Made by a program: the position numbers and the translations under genes. This document shows, in pieces, positions 57,739 to 64,000 of a DNA stretch of 64,000 bases. The notes below the pieces were generated by a model. The model did no database searches. It worked only from the letters and a program-made list of their open reading frames with translations, and had not been told where the DNA came from. How positions within the stretch are numbered: position 1 is the first letter of the stretch; the number at the start of each line of letters is the position of its first letter. Source of the stretch: Paludisphaera mucosa (lineage in GTDB: Bacteria > Planctomycetota > Planctomycetia > Isosphaerales > Isosphaeraceae); assembly GCF_029589435.1 (NCBI RefSeq), contig NZ_JARRAG010000002.1, positions 2,666,001 to 2,730,000 of the forward strand, written 5' to 3'.

Positions 57739-59460
57739 TCATGGCGTCATGTGGTTTTGGCGGTTCTGGCGGTTTTGTCCGGGTGCCAAGGCGGGATTGA
57801 CGTCGTACGCGGGAGACTTCGGGCGGCCGCCGGCCGACCCGGGAGGCGGCAGGTCTTTCGGGCGAATAACGTTCGCCTTGACCATCCGAACCAAGGCCTT
57901 CGACAGGTCGTCGGGCGTGATCCACTCCCGGGCCTTCTTCGCGTCGCGCTCGTTGAACGACGCCATCCCCTTCTCGCGGAGCCAAGCGACGAGCGCGTTG
58001 AGGGCCTTCGCCTCGGGGCCTTCGCAGCCCGAATGGGCGACGGAGTGGACTCGTCGGGCGTGGCTCTTGAAGTAGGCGACGAGCCGCCATGCGTCCTCGA
58101 CGGTCCTCTCGCCGACGTCCGGGACGGCCGACTCGTCGGCGGTCGGGTCGGCGGCATGGTGGAGCAGTTCGAGGATCAGGGCGAGCCGGCCGGCGTAGTC
58201 ACGCAGTTTCCCCCACGCCCCCCGCAAGGTCGGCGGGAAGTCCGAAGAGTTCATCTCAACCGAATGGGCGTCGTACGAGCGTCGCCAGGCCGCGGCGGCG
58301 GCCGGAGTGAAGAATGCGACGTGCGGGACGTCCCGACCGTCCTTGTAGTTCATGGGACGCGACCAGAGGCGGCCGACGACCTGTCGCCATCCCTCTGCGA
58401 CGACCTCGGGCACTCCGGCGTTCGACCATTCCGGCACCGGGAGGGAGTCGGGGTAGGCGAACAAGAACCGCTCGATGAACCCGTCGGCCCTCCCCTTGCC
58501 GTCCACGATCTCGCCGAGCATGTCCGGCGGCAGCCCGCCGACGATCGACATCATGGGGTGCGGGCATCGGATCGGCTCGTGGTTCTCGTGGGCCACCCGG
58601 TCTTTCTTGAGTGCGTCCCCGGACCAGATCTTCAAGACGGCCGCACGGTCGTTCCCCTTGCCGCCCTTGTATTGGTTCAGGCCCATCACGAGGGCGGTCA
58701 GCTCGTCGCGGACCATGACCAGGCCGCGTGGGTTGTCGGCGAGGATCAGCGGCAGGGCCTCCATCGTGACGTCGTCCACGTCGATCCGCCTGGGCCGCGG
58801 AGGAGCGGGAGGCTTCGACTGCTTCTTGCCGTCCGGTCCAGGCCGCTCGTACTCTTCCTTCCATCGCTCGATCGCCTGGGAGTGCTCCAGGGCGAGCACC
58901 TCGTCGATCGCCCGCAGCGGAGCCGAGACGGCCTTGAGGGCCGGAGTCTTCCCGTCGGACGGAGGTCCGACCGGGGCCGCGAAGACGCACGCCCCGACGA
59001 AATAGCCGTCCTTGAGCTTGAGAGAGGCGGAACGGCCGATCGCCCCGGCGGCCACGGCGAGGAGCGGGACTCCGAGGAAGTCGATCGGGCAGCCGATCGC
59101 GGACGCGCCCTCCAGCACGAGGTCCGCGGCGGGCGGCGGCAGCACGTCGACCGGGAACGATTCGACGCTCGGCAGCTCGCCTAGTCGGAGCGGCGGCCAC
59201 TCTTCGGGCGAGTGGTCGGCCGGCTCGGGGCCGTCGGGGTCGGCGTTGCAGATGTCCTGCACCAGCGATTCGGATACTGCGTCGTCCCAGGCGGCGCAGG
59301 CTCCGTCGAAGACCTTCTGGCGACCGCCGCCGAGAGGGGCGGCGTTCATCCGGTTCGCCAAGGCTCGGAATCGGTCGTCGATCCGGTCTAGCTCGCCGTT
59401 GAGCGTGTGGTCCGCCAGGAGCCGGGCGAAGCACCAGGCGTTATAGAAGCCAAGGTTCAT
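57739..59460 (-). CDS. DUF3987 family protein
   Basis: 573 residues from the ATG at 59460, which overlaps the stop of the preceding AlpA-like gene (TGATG). DUF3987 features: FPVDVLPPPAADLVLEGASA, CPIDFLGVPLLAVAAGAIGRS, GPPSDGKTPALKAVSAPLR (a Walker-A-like position, here SDGKTP), LVMVRDELTALVMGLNQY (Walker-B-like DE) and IVGGLPPDMLGEI. DUF3987 proteins occur in plasmids, phages and satellites beside primases and are thought to be replicative ATPases/helicases. That context matches here; activity is inferred. The C-terminus encodes the iteron-derived NRQNRQNH. Confidence 0.82.
   Translation of the reverse strand: MNLGFYNAWCFARLLADHTLNGELDRIDDRFRALANRMNAAPLGGGRQKVFDGACAAWDDAVSESLVQDICNADPDGPEPADHSPEEWPPLRLGELPSVESFPVDVLPPPAADLVLEGASAIGCPIDFLGVPLLAVAAGAIGRSASLKLKDGYFVGACVFAAPVGPPSDGKTPALKAVSAPLRAIDEVLALEHSQAIERWKEEYERPGPDGKKQSKPPAPPRPRRIDVDDVTMEALPLILADNPRGLVMVRDELTALVMGLNQYKGGKGNDRAAVLKIWSGDALKKDRVAHENHEPIRCPHPMMSIVGGLPPDMLGEIVDGKGRADGFIERFLFAYPDSLPVPEWSNAGVPEVVAEGWRQVVGRLWSRPMNYKDGRDVPHVAFFTPAAAAAWRRSYDAHSVEMNSSDFPPTLRGAWGKLRDYAGRLALILELLHHAADPTADESAVPDVGERTVEDAWRLVAYFKSHARRVHSVAHSGCEGPEAKALNALVAWLREKGMASFNERDAKKAREWITPDDLSKALVRMVKANVIRPKDLPPPGSAGGRPKSPAYDVNPALAPGQNRQNRQNHMTP
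57755..57781 (-). repeat. Iteron array, right, inverted (two exact 9-mers plus one degenerate)
   Basis: On the minus strand CCGCCAGAA and CCGCCAAAA preceded by a degenerate unit. It lies within the last codons of the DUF3987 gene (encoding GQNRQNRQN). 39 bases separate it from the left array. Confidence 0.7.
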
Positions 59461-59672
59461 CAGCGGCCCCCCTGAGCGATCCATTGCACGAACGTCGACC
59501 GCCGCCACCGCGGCATCCGACCGACGTGGAGGTCCGGCCTCGGCAACTTCCCGGCCGCCCGCATCCGCTCGACCAAGCGGCGCGAGCACGAAAGGGCGGC
59601 CGCCAGGTCCTCGATGCTCAACAGGGGTTCCAGGAAGGCCGGGGCGGCGTCGGGGCGCGGGGTGGAGTTCAA
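59460..59672 (-). CDS. AlpA/excisionase-like HTH protein 2
   Basis: 70 residues. A single winged-HTH of MerR/excisionase type: PLLSIEDLAAALSCSRRLVERMRAAGKLPRPDLHVG then PRWRRSTFVQWI. Its start overlaps the stop of HTH protein 1 by 4 bases (ATGA) and its stop overlaps the DUF3987 ATG by one base. Such proteins act as recombination directionality factors or as AlpA-type activators in mobile elements. Confidence 0.8.
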   Translation of the reverse strand: MNSTPRPDAAPAFLEPLLSIEDLAAALSCSRRLVERMRAAGKLPRPDLHVGRMPRWRRSTFVQWIAQGGR

Positions 59673-59908
59673 GAGCCACCTCCTTGCCCATCAGTCTCGC
59701 GGCGGAAGTCTTGTGAGGCGTGCTCGATGAAGTGGTCGATCCCAGAGGCGGACCATCGCCGCAGCGCGCCGAGCTTGAACCCGCGCGGAATGATTCCGTC
59801 GTCGGCCAGCCTGTAGACGGAGCGTAGGGAACAGCCGAGACGGCGCGCGACTTCGCGGCCATCGAGAAGGACGTCGGACGAATCGGACTCTTGGCTTTGA
59901 GGAGGCAT
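59669..59908 (-). CDS. AlpA/excisionase-like HTH protein 1
   Basis: 79 residues from ATG at 59908 (GGAGAAACAC upstream). HTH: VLLDGREVARRLGCSLRSVYRLADDGIIPRGFKLGALRRW, typical of AlpA/excisionase. It is first in a tightly overlapping run of HTH1, HTH2 and DUF3987, followed by the primase. Upstream lies a 190-bp operator-like region. Having two paralogous small HTH proteins could divide the excisionase and activator roles. Confidence 0.8.
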   Translation of the reverse strand: MPPQSQESDSSDVLLDGREVARRLGCSLRSVYRLADDGIIPRGFKLGALRRWSASGIDHFIEHASQDFRRETDGQGGGS

Positions 59909-60097
59909 GTGTTTCTCCGAAACGAGATTCGGGGCGATCGTTCGCCCGTGCTCGACTCGGAGTGTCACCGACGGAACAGAAATCTGATTTATTCCAGCGA
60001 TTTATTCCGGCGTTGTGCATCGCGTCGTCAGTATCTGACGGGGATTGCAGATCATGAATTCCGGTGCCGGAATAATGATCCGCTCTTGACGTGGATT
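59909..60097 (-). promoter_or_regulatory. Control region of the island replication operon
   Basis: GC drops here. It contains GATTTATTCCAGC and GATTTATTCCGGC as a tandem pair (59986-60012), an inverted copy of the core (GCCGGAATAA, 60066-60075), and a perfect palindrome CGTCAG-TAT-CTGACG (60026-60040) between them. This looks like a regulator-binding array for the HTH operon. Promoter hexamers are not clear. Confidence 0.5.
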
Positions 60098-60892
60098 TCA
60101 GGCGTGCTTTTTTCCGGCGCGTTTCCGGCGGCGGTCTATGGCCTTTCGGACGTCATTCACGGTGATGTCGAAGTCGACGGCCAATCCCCCGTAAGTCGAG
60201 TAGCGACCGGTCCTCCACGCATCGAAGATTCGTTTGTCCATGTTAGGGTCGGTATCAGCGGGCCTGCCTCTGCGAGGGGGACCCGTCACGGTCGCTTCCT
60301 GACGTGGCTTTGGAGACGGCGCGGGGGGCGGGGGCTCGGCAAGGATGCTGAAATCAAACTCAAACGGCGGTAGGCCGTCGATCAGGGCGATCAGTCCCGC
60401 CAACCGCGCGGGGGTGGAGATGTATCGGGCGTAGTCTACATCCGACGAATGCTTGAACTTTATGGCATCGACGATGCCGTGGATCGTCCACAGGTCGGTA
60501 GACGATTCCGGCATTCCGACCACGCGAAGACGGCCGTCGAGTTCGTGAAGGCCGCACCCCATGACCCGCATCAGCCCGTCGCTATAGTGGAGGAAAGCCC
60601 GGGTGCGACTCCAAACCTCGGTCGCCAACGCGTGGACCGAAATCCCGTCGGGTGGTGACACGCCGTCGGTCGAGATCAGGTCGTGGAATCGCGTCGCCGA
60701 GTAGATCAGCCATGCCATTTCAGCCCGGAGCGCGGCCAGATAGAATCTCGCGTCGATGGGGAACCGGGGCCCGCCGCCCGGCCACGCCGGGGGGAGCGGC
60801 CTGGAGACGAACCGCGTCATCAGAGTGGGACGCAGCACGATCGGCGACTTGCAGGGGTGGGCGTCGTCGCCGTCTCGGGTCGGATCGGACAT
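60098..60892 (-). CDS. Hypothetical protein with C-terminal HTH-like segment
   Basis: 264 residues. The central part is helical and unfamiliar (FYLAALRAEMAWLIYSATRFHDL, TEVWSRTRAFLHYSDGLMRVMG). The C-terminal 55 residues, RRGRPADTDPNMDKRIFDAW then GRYSTYGGLAVDFDITVNDVRKAIDRRRKR, read as a resolvase/Hin-type HTH after an RGRP AT-hook-like motif. It may be the island's DNA-binding regulator acting on the neighbouring operator array. AGGTGAT precedes the start. Function unknown. Confidence 0.6.
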   Translation of the reverse strand: MSDPTRDGDDAHPCKSPIVLRPTLMTRFVSRPLPPAWPGGGPRFPIDARFYLAALRAEMAWLIYSATRFHDLISTDGVSPPDGISVHALATEVWSRTRAFLHYSDGLMRVMGCGLHELDGRLRVVGMPESSTDLWTIHGIVDAIKFKHSSDVDYARYISTPARLAGLIALIDGLPPFEFDFSILAEPPPPAPSPKPRQEATVTGPPRRGRPADTDPNMDKRIFDAWRTGRYSTYGGLAVDFDITVNDVRKAIDRRRKRAGKKHA

Positions 60893-61083
60893 GTCGAGAT
60901 CACCTGAATCGCGGGCCGAACCCGGCCGCGGCGTCAGGTGATGAACGCGCCGGCCGGGTCCGCTTGGCTTCCCAGGTGGCCACCCGAGAAGCCGTCCCGC
61001 GATACTATTGTACAGGAAGCCCGGCCGCGACGTGTAGATGATATAGGCCGAGTGATTTCGTCGATTCTGGGGAGGGGGCTTCT

Positions 61084-61584
61084 ATGCCGAAGCTACTTCG
61101 CGGACATTGTCTCGCGCTCAGCGTGGTTGAGCTGACGCGGCGTCACATCCTCGTAGACGACTGGCTCAGCCACGGCGCGTTCCGGCTGTTCAAGGACGAC
61201 CGGGACGACGAGCAGGTCCAGGCGACGGCTCAGGCCTTCCTGAGTGGCGGCGGCGGTATCCTGTCGGTCGTCTGGGAACGTGGCTCTTACCGGGGCGAAG
61301 TGACGTCCCGGGCGACCGCGATCCGGGGCTACCGGCAATGGTTACTGACCTGCGAGGGCTGCGGCCGAGGATGTCGGAAACTGCTCGTAGCCCCCTCGGG
61401 GAGGGTCGCGTGCGGCCGATGCCTCGGTGTCCGCTACCCGGACCAGCGGCGACAGCGCTCGTGGGCGTCCTCGGTCTGGCTGGCGGTGTACGATCCGGGA
61501 GCATTCACTCGCCAACCGGGTCGACAGGAGGGGTTGTACCGCTGGGGGGTCGGAGAGATCCGGCGTCTCGGCCTGAAGCGTTGA
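61084..61584 (+). CDS. Zinc-ribbon hypothetical protein
   Basis: 166 residues; strong ribosome site GGAGGGGG. A zinc ribbon spans about 95-120: CEGCGRGCRKLLVAPSGRVACGRCLGVRY with two C-x2-C pairs. This pattern (CGxxxRKLY..P.G..ACRxCxGLxYxSQR) is common in small proteins of phages and integrative elements of unknown role. The N-terminal half is not recognised. It is the only plus-strand gene in the island region. Confidence 0.65.
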   Translation: MPKLLRGHCLALSVVELTRRHILVDDWLSHGAFRLFKDDRDDEQVQATAQAFLSGGGGILSVVWERGSYRGEVTSRATAIRGYRQWLLTCEGCGRGCRKLLVAPSGRVACGRCLGVRYPDQRRQRSWASSVWLAVYDPGAFTRQPGRQEGLYRWGVGEIRRLGLKR

Positions 61585-61729
61585 GTGGTGCTTTTCGCGC
61601 TGAATTCGCTTTTCACGCAAGCCAATTGGTCCGGGGGCGAGTCATGGCTCGCACCCGAGGGGCATTGCCAGGATGCCGACCTTGGTTGCTTCGGGCATGT
61701 CGGCGCGGGCTGGAAATGCGTCGCAGCCC

Positions 61730-63808
61730 TTAACTCCGGAGGTCGTCCAGGAACTCGGATGCGGGCTCGACGCTGGTGACGAGGAGATGATCTCGCGCTC
61801 GGGTGCACGCGACGTAAAGCAACTGGCGCTCGGTGTCGTAGACTTCCTGGAGGTCCGCGTCGTCGCCTACGGTCTGAATCCGCTCCTGTAGCGGGATGAC
61901 CTCGTCGTCGCAGGCCATCACGGCGACGGCGCGGAACTCCAGGCCCTTCGCGAGATGCATGGTGCAGATCGAGAGGCGTCCGCTCGCGGTCTCGACGTGT
62001 TCGTCGAGGACCTTGTACGGCACCTCCGCGGCGCTTGCGGCGGCGATGGCGCGATCCAGCTCGGCGGCGGATCGGACGAAGAGGCCGATCTCGTGGGGTA
62101 GGACTCCGGACTCCACCCGTTCGGCAAGCCAACCTCCCACTTCTCGGATCTCAGCTTCCTCGTCCTCGCAGACCCGGACGACAGGGGGAGGGCCGTTGAA
62201 AACGGAGACGGCGTCGCCACGCTTCTCGCCCAGTCCATCCGCGTCGCGGACTTCCGGGCCGAGCAACCGATCCGCCTTCGATCGAATCTGGTGGGACGTC
62301 CGGTAATTGACCCGCAGGGTTCGCGAGCGACCGCGTACGTCCACGCCCAGGGACTTCCACGAAAACGGCTGCTGGAAAATCCGCTGTCCAAGGTCTCCGG
62401 CGAAGAACAGGGCGTTGGGACGATCCCCCGCGAGCGCGGCGAGGAACTTCAATTGGGAGACGCTGAGGTCCTGCGCCTCGTCGACGACCGCGAAGTCGAA
62501 AGGGGGATTCTCACTGCCGGCCATCGCTGACGCCAGCGCGGTGAAGAGCTTCGACTGCGTGATCACCTTCCGGGCCTTCAGGCCTTCGCCGACCCGCTCG
62601 AAGATCGACCAGAGCACCTGACGGCGGGCCTCGGGGAGCCGCGTTTTCCGACCGAGACGGGAAACGTCGCGATACGCTTCCCACGTCTCTAGCTGCCAGG
62701 CGTCGACCAGCTGCTCCCATTCCGTGGCGAGGAATTGACGGCTGTATTTGGGCTCGCCGACGGCTCGCGAAGCCTCGCTCAGCAATTCGTCGACAAGCAC
62801 GCGGTCCGCGAGCTTTACCGGGCCGATGCGGGCCTTGTGCAGCCGTAGGCCCAGGGCGTCGAAAGAATGGACGTCGATTCGCTCGGCGAGTCGCGGCTCA
62901 TTGGAGAGGAGTCGCCGCAACTTGGTGTCGAGAGCCTTGGCCAGTGTGTCGGTGAACGTCACCAGCAGGACGCGGGCCTCGGGATTGGAGCGGGCCAGGT
63001 GGGCGGCCCGGTGCAGGGCCACGATGGTCTTGCCTGTGCCGGCCGACCCGGATACCCGGGCCGGGCCGTTGTAGTCCCGTCCCACCCATTCCCTTTGATC
63101 GGGATGCAGGAAGACGGTCCACTTCTCCCAAGGGAAGTCGAGGGCGCGTCGCAGCTCCTCGACGTCCGCCATCACGCGGAACCGCCGCAGGGCGTCGGGG
63201 TGGTCGAACGGGCTCGCGCCGGGCGGCTTGGGTTGGCTGACGCGGGGCTTGCCGCCCGTGGCCAGCTCTAGGATCGCTTCGGAAGCCTCGCCGGGGAGGT
63301 GATCGGCCAGGGCGAGGACCGTATCCTCCGTCGCGGACCGGACGTCGCCCAGCCACTCGTGCGGCACGCCGTATCCCATCAGCTCGTCGTCGGTCAGTTT
63401 CGCGAAGAGCAAGGTCTCGGCGGCCGACGGCCTCGGTGCCTCCGGCTCCACATAAGCCGGGACGAGGACTTCCCGGACCGTCTCGCGGATCTCGACCAGC
63501 TGGGCCGCCCCGGTCCTGGGGTGGATCTCCAGCTTGCGGCGCCCGGCCCATTCGTAGGCCTTGTCGTGGTGGCCGACGTAGCAAAGCAGCAGGCTGTCGA
63601 CCGTCTTGTGGACGATCAGCCGGAGATCCCCACTGACCCGGACCGACCAGAAGTTCTTGTCCCGGGCGCGGTCGAGCTTGTGGAAGCTCATGCCGGGGCT
63701 CGACGGGTCGAGCTGCAGGTCGAACGCGGTCGTCTTGACGGCCTTCTGCTCGTCGCCCGTCAGGCGGGCGAGGCTGTCGGTGAAAGTGTCGGCGATCCGG
63801 AATTCCAT
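61730..63808 (-). CDS. SF1 (UvrD/Rep-like) helicase with N-terminal RelE/ParE-fold domain
   Basis: 692 residues. Residues 1-95 follow the RelE/ParE toxin fold (LTGDEQKAVKTTAFDLQ, FWSVRVSGDLRLIVHKT, YVGHHDKAYEWAGRRK). The rest is a superfamily 1A helicase: Walker A SGSAGTGKT (253-261), motif II VVDEAQD (about 441-447), motif III GDLGQRIF, motif IV NYRTSHQIR and motif VI LLYVACTRARDHL (about 663-675). It starts 4 bases after the methyltransferase-like stop codon, so the two are coupled. Such pairs recur in restriction-modification and defence loci. The toxin-fold domain's role here is unknown. Confidence 0.87.
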   Translation of the reverse strand: MEFRIADTFTDSLARLTGDEQKAVKTTAFDLQLDPSSPGMSFHKLDRARDKNFWSVRVSGDLRLIVHKTVDSLLLCYVGHHDKAYEWAGRRKLEIHPRTGAAQLVEIRETVREVLVPAYVEPEAPRPSAAETLLFAKLTDDELMGYGVPHEWLGDVRSATEDTVLALADHLPGEASEAILELATGGKPRVSQPKPPGASPFDHPDALRRFRVMADVEELRRALDFPWEKWTVFLHPDQREWVGRDYNGPARVSGSAGTGKTIVALHRAAHLARSNPEARVLLVTFTDTLAKALDTKLRRLLSNEPRLAERIDVHSFDALGLRLHKARIGPVKLADRVLVDELLSEASRAVGEPKYSRQFLATEWEQLVDAWQLETWEAYRDVSRLGRKTRLPEARRQVLWSIFERVGEGLKARKVITQSKLFTALASAMAGSENPPFDFAVVDEAQDLSVSQLKFLAALAGDRPNALFFAGDLGQRIFQQPFSWKSLGVDVRGRSRTLRVNYRTSHQIRSKADRLLGPEVRDADGLGEKRGDAVSVFNGPPPVVRVCEDEEAEIREVGGWLAERVESGVLPHEIGLFVRSAAELDRAIAAASAAEVPYKVLDEHVETASGRLSICTMHLAKGLEFRAVAVMACDDEVIPLQERIQTVGDDADLQEVYDTERQLLYVACTRARDHLLVTSVEPASEFLDDLRS

Positions 63809-63812
63809 GGCG

Positions 63813-64000
63813 CTAGACCCTGAACACTTTCATCACCTCGTCGCCGAGGTGATTGATCACCTTCACGGCGATCCGGCCGGATTTGGGCCTTGCGAAGGGT
63901 CGCGAGGTGTCGCTGTTCAGCGTAGACCAAGCGTCGGCGTCGATCTCGGCCTTGAGGTTGGTTTTCAGCAACTTATAGGGGTCGTTCGCGCCCAAGAAGT
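63813..64000 (-). CDS. C-terminus of site-specific DNA-methyltransferase-like protein (truncated by window)
   Basis: Only the last 61 residues are visible; the frame is open to the right edge. The tail (NLKAEIDADAWSTLNSDTSRPF, 18-20 residues at a time, then SGRIAVKVINHLGDEVMKVFRV) matches my recollection of the C-terminal end of type III-like adenine-specific methyltransferases (Mod). No catalytic DPPY motif is in the window, so this is a tentative name. Tight coupling to the SF1 helicase gene supports a restriction-modification or defence operon continuing to the right. Confidence 0.55.
   Translation of the reverse strand, partial: FLGANDPYKLLKTNLKAEIDADAWSTLNSDTSRPFARPKSGRIAVKVINHLGDEVMKVFRV

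Noticed and set aside
54922-64000. A right attachment site (repeat of the tRNA-Lys 3' end)
   Set aside because: I looked for the T-arm/acceptor sequence in the rest of the window and found no copy; the island's right end is probably beyond the window or degraded.

Overview
The window looks like a chromosomal segment of a planctomycete, most likely of the Isosphaeraceae type (Paludisphaera/Singulisphaera/Isosphaera relatives). Evidence seen directly: very high GC, two PSCyt1/DUF1549/DUF1553 proteins (one coupled to a Tat-exported DUF1501 protein), a DUF1559 prepilin-like protein, LEPR-XLL-type N-termini (for example VEPMERRELLAS), a DUF1080 protein, a PEP-CTERM protein and a giant BlaR1-like M56 protein. 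The genus is inference; no rRNA gene is present.

Layout. 1-8.2 kb: end of an AsmA-like protein, HAF-repeat secreted protein, NlpC/P60-like peptidase, FHA-GAF-SpoIIE phosphatase, S9 peptidase. 8.5-17.7 kb: cytochrome-c/DUF1549/DUF1553 proteins with DUF1501 and a sugar isomerase-like TIM barrel. 17.7-25.3 kb: LEPR-type surface protein, Lys/Glu/Pro/Ala-rich protein, an orphan diadenylate cyclase, alpha/beta hydrolase, enolase. 25.3-34.4 kb: DUF1080 protein, PtsP (EI-Ntr) behind a good sigma-54-type promoter, PAS-GGDEF cyclase, receiver-HATPase regulator, small lipoprotein plus DUF1559 protein, SDR. 34.4-42.2 kb: BlaI repressor and M56-carboxypeptidase-like-thioredoxin fusion with two palindromic operators, and a metzincin-type zinc protease. 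42.5-49.6 kb: gene-poor accessory stretch with a PEP-CTERM protein and two Calx-beta paralogues that share a 717-bp tract with only two differences. 49.6-53.3 kb: RluB-like pseudouridine synthase with long disordered tails, translationally coupled to pyrK, and a UVR-domain protein.

53.45 kb to the window end: tRNA-Lys(CTT) with a tyrosine integrase abutting its 3' end, followed by a compact, almost unidirectional set: two AlpA-like regulators, a DUF3987 protein, a CHC2/Toprim primase, a terminase-small-subunit-like protein, an unknown protein and the integrase. No capsid, portal or large terminase gene is seen. This is the gene vocabulary of a phage satellite (PICI-like), and I regard it as the best candidate for an undescribed system here. 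Beyond it, at the right edge, lie a zinc-ribbon protein, an SF1 helicase carrying an N-terminal RelE/ParE-fold domain, and the C-terminus of an adenine-methyltransferase-like protein. These look like a defence or restriction-modification module and may be cargo of the island. No right attachment site was found in the window.

Most genes are ordinary chromosomal planctomycete functions. The signals not explained by single genes are regulatory (the BlaI double operator, the -24/-12 promoter, the inverted iterons in the island) and evolutionary (gene conversion of the Calx-beta pair, a 3'-end dispersed repeat).
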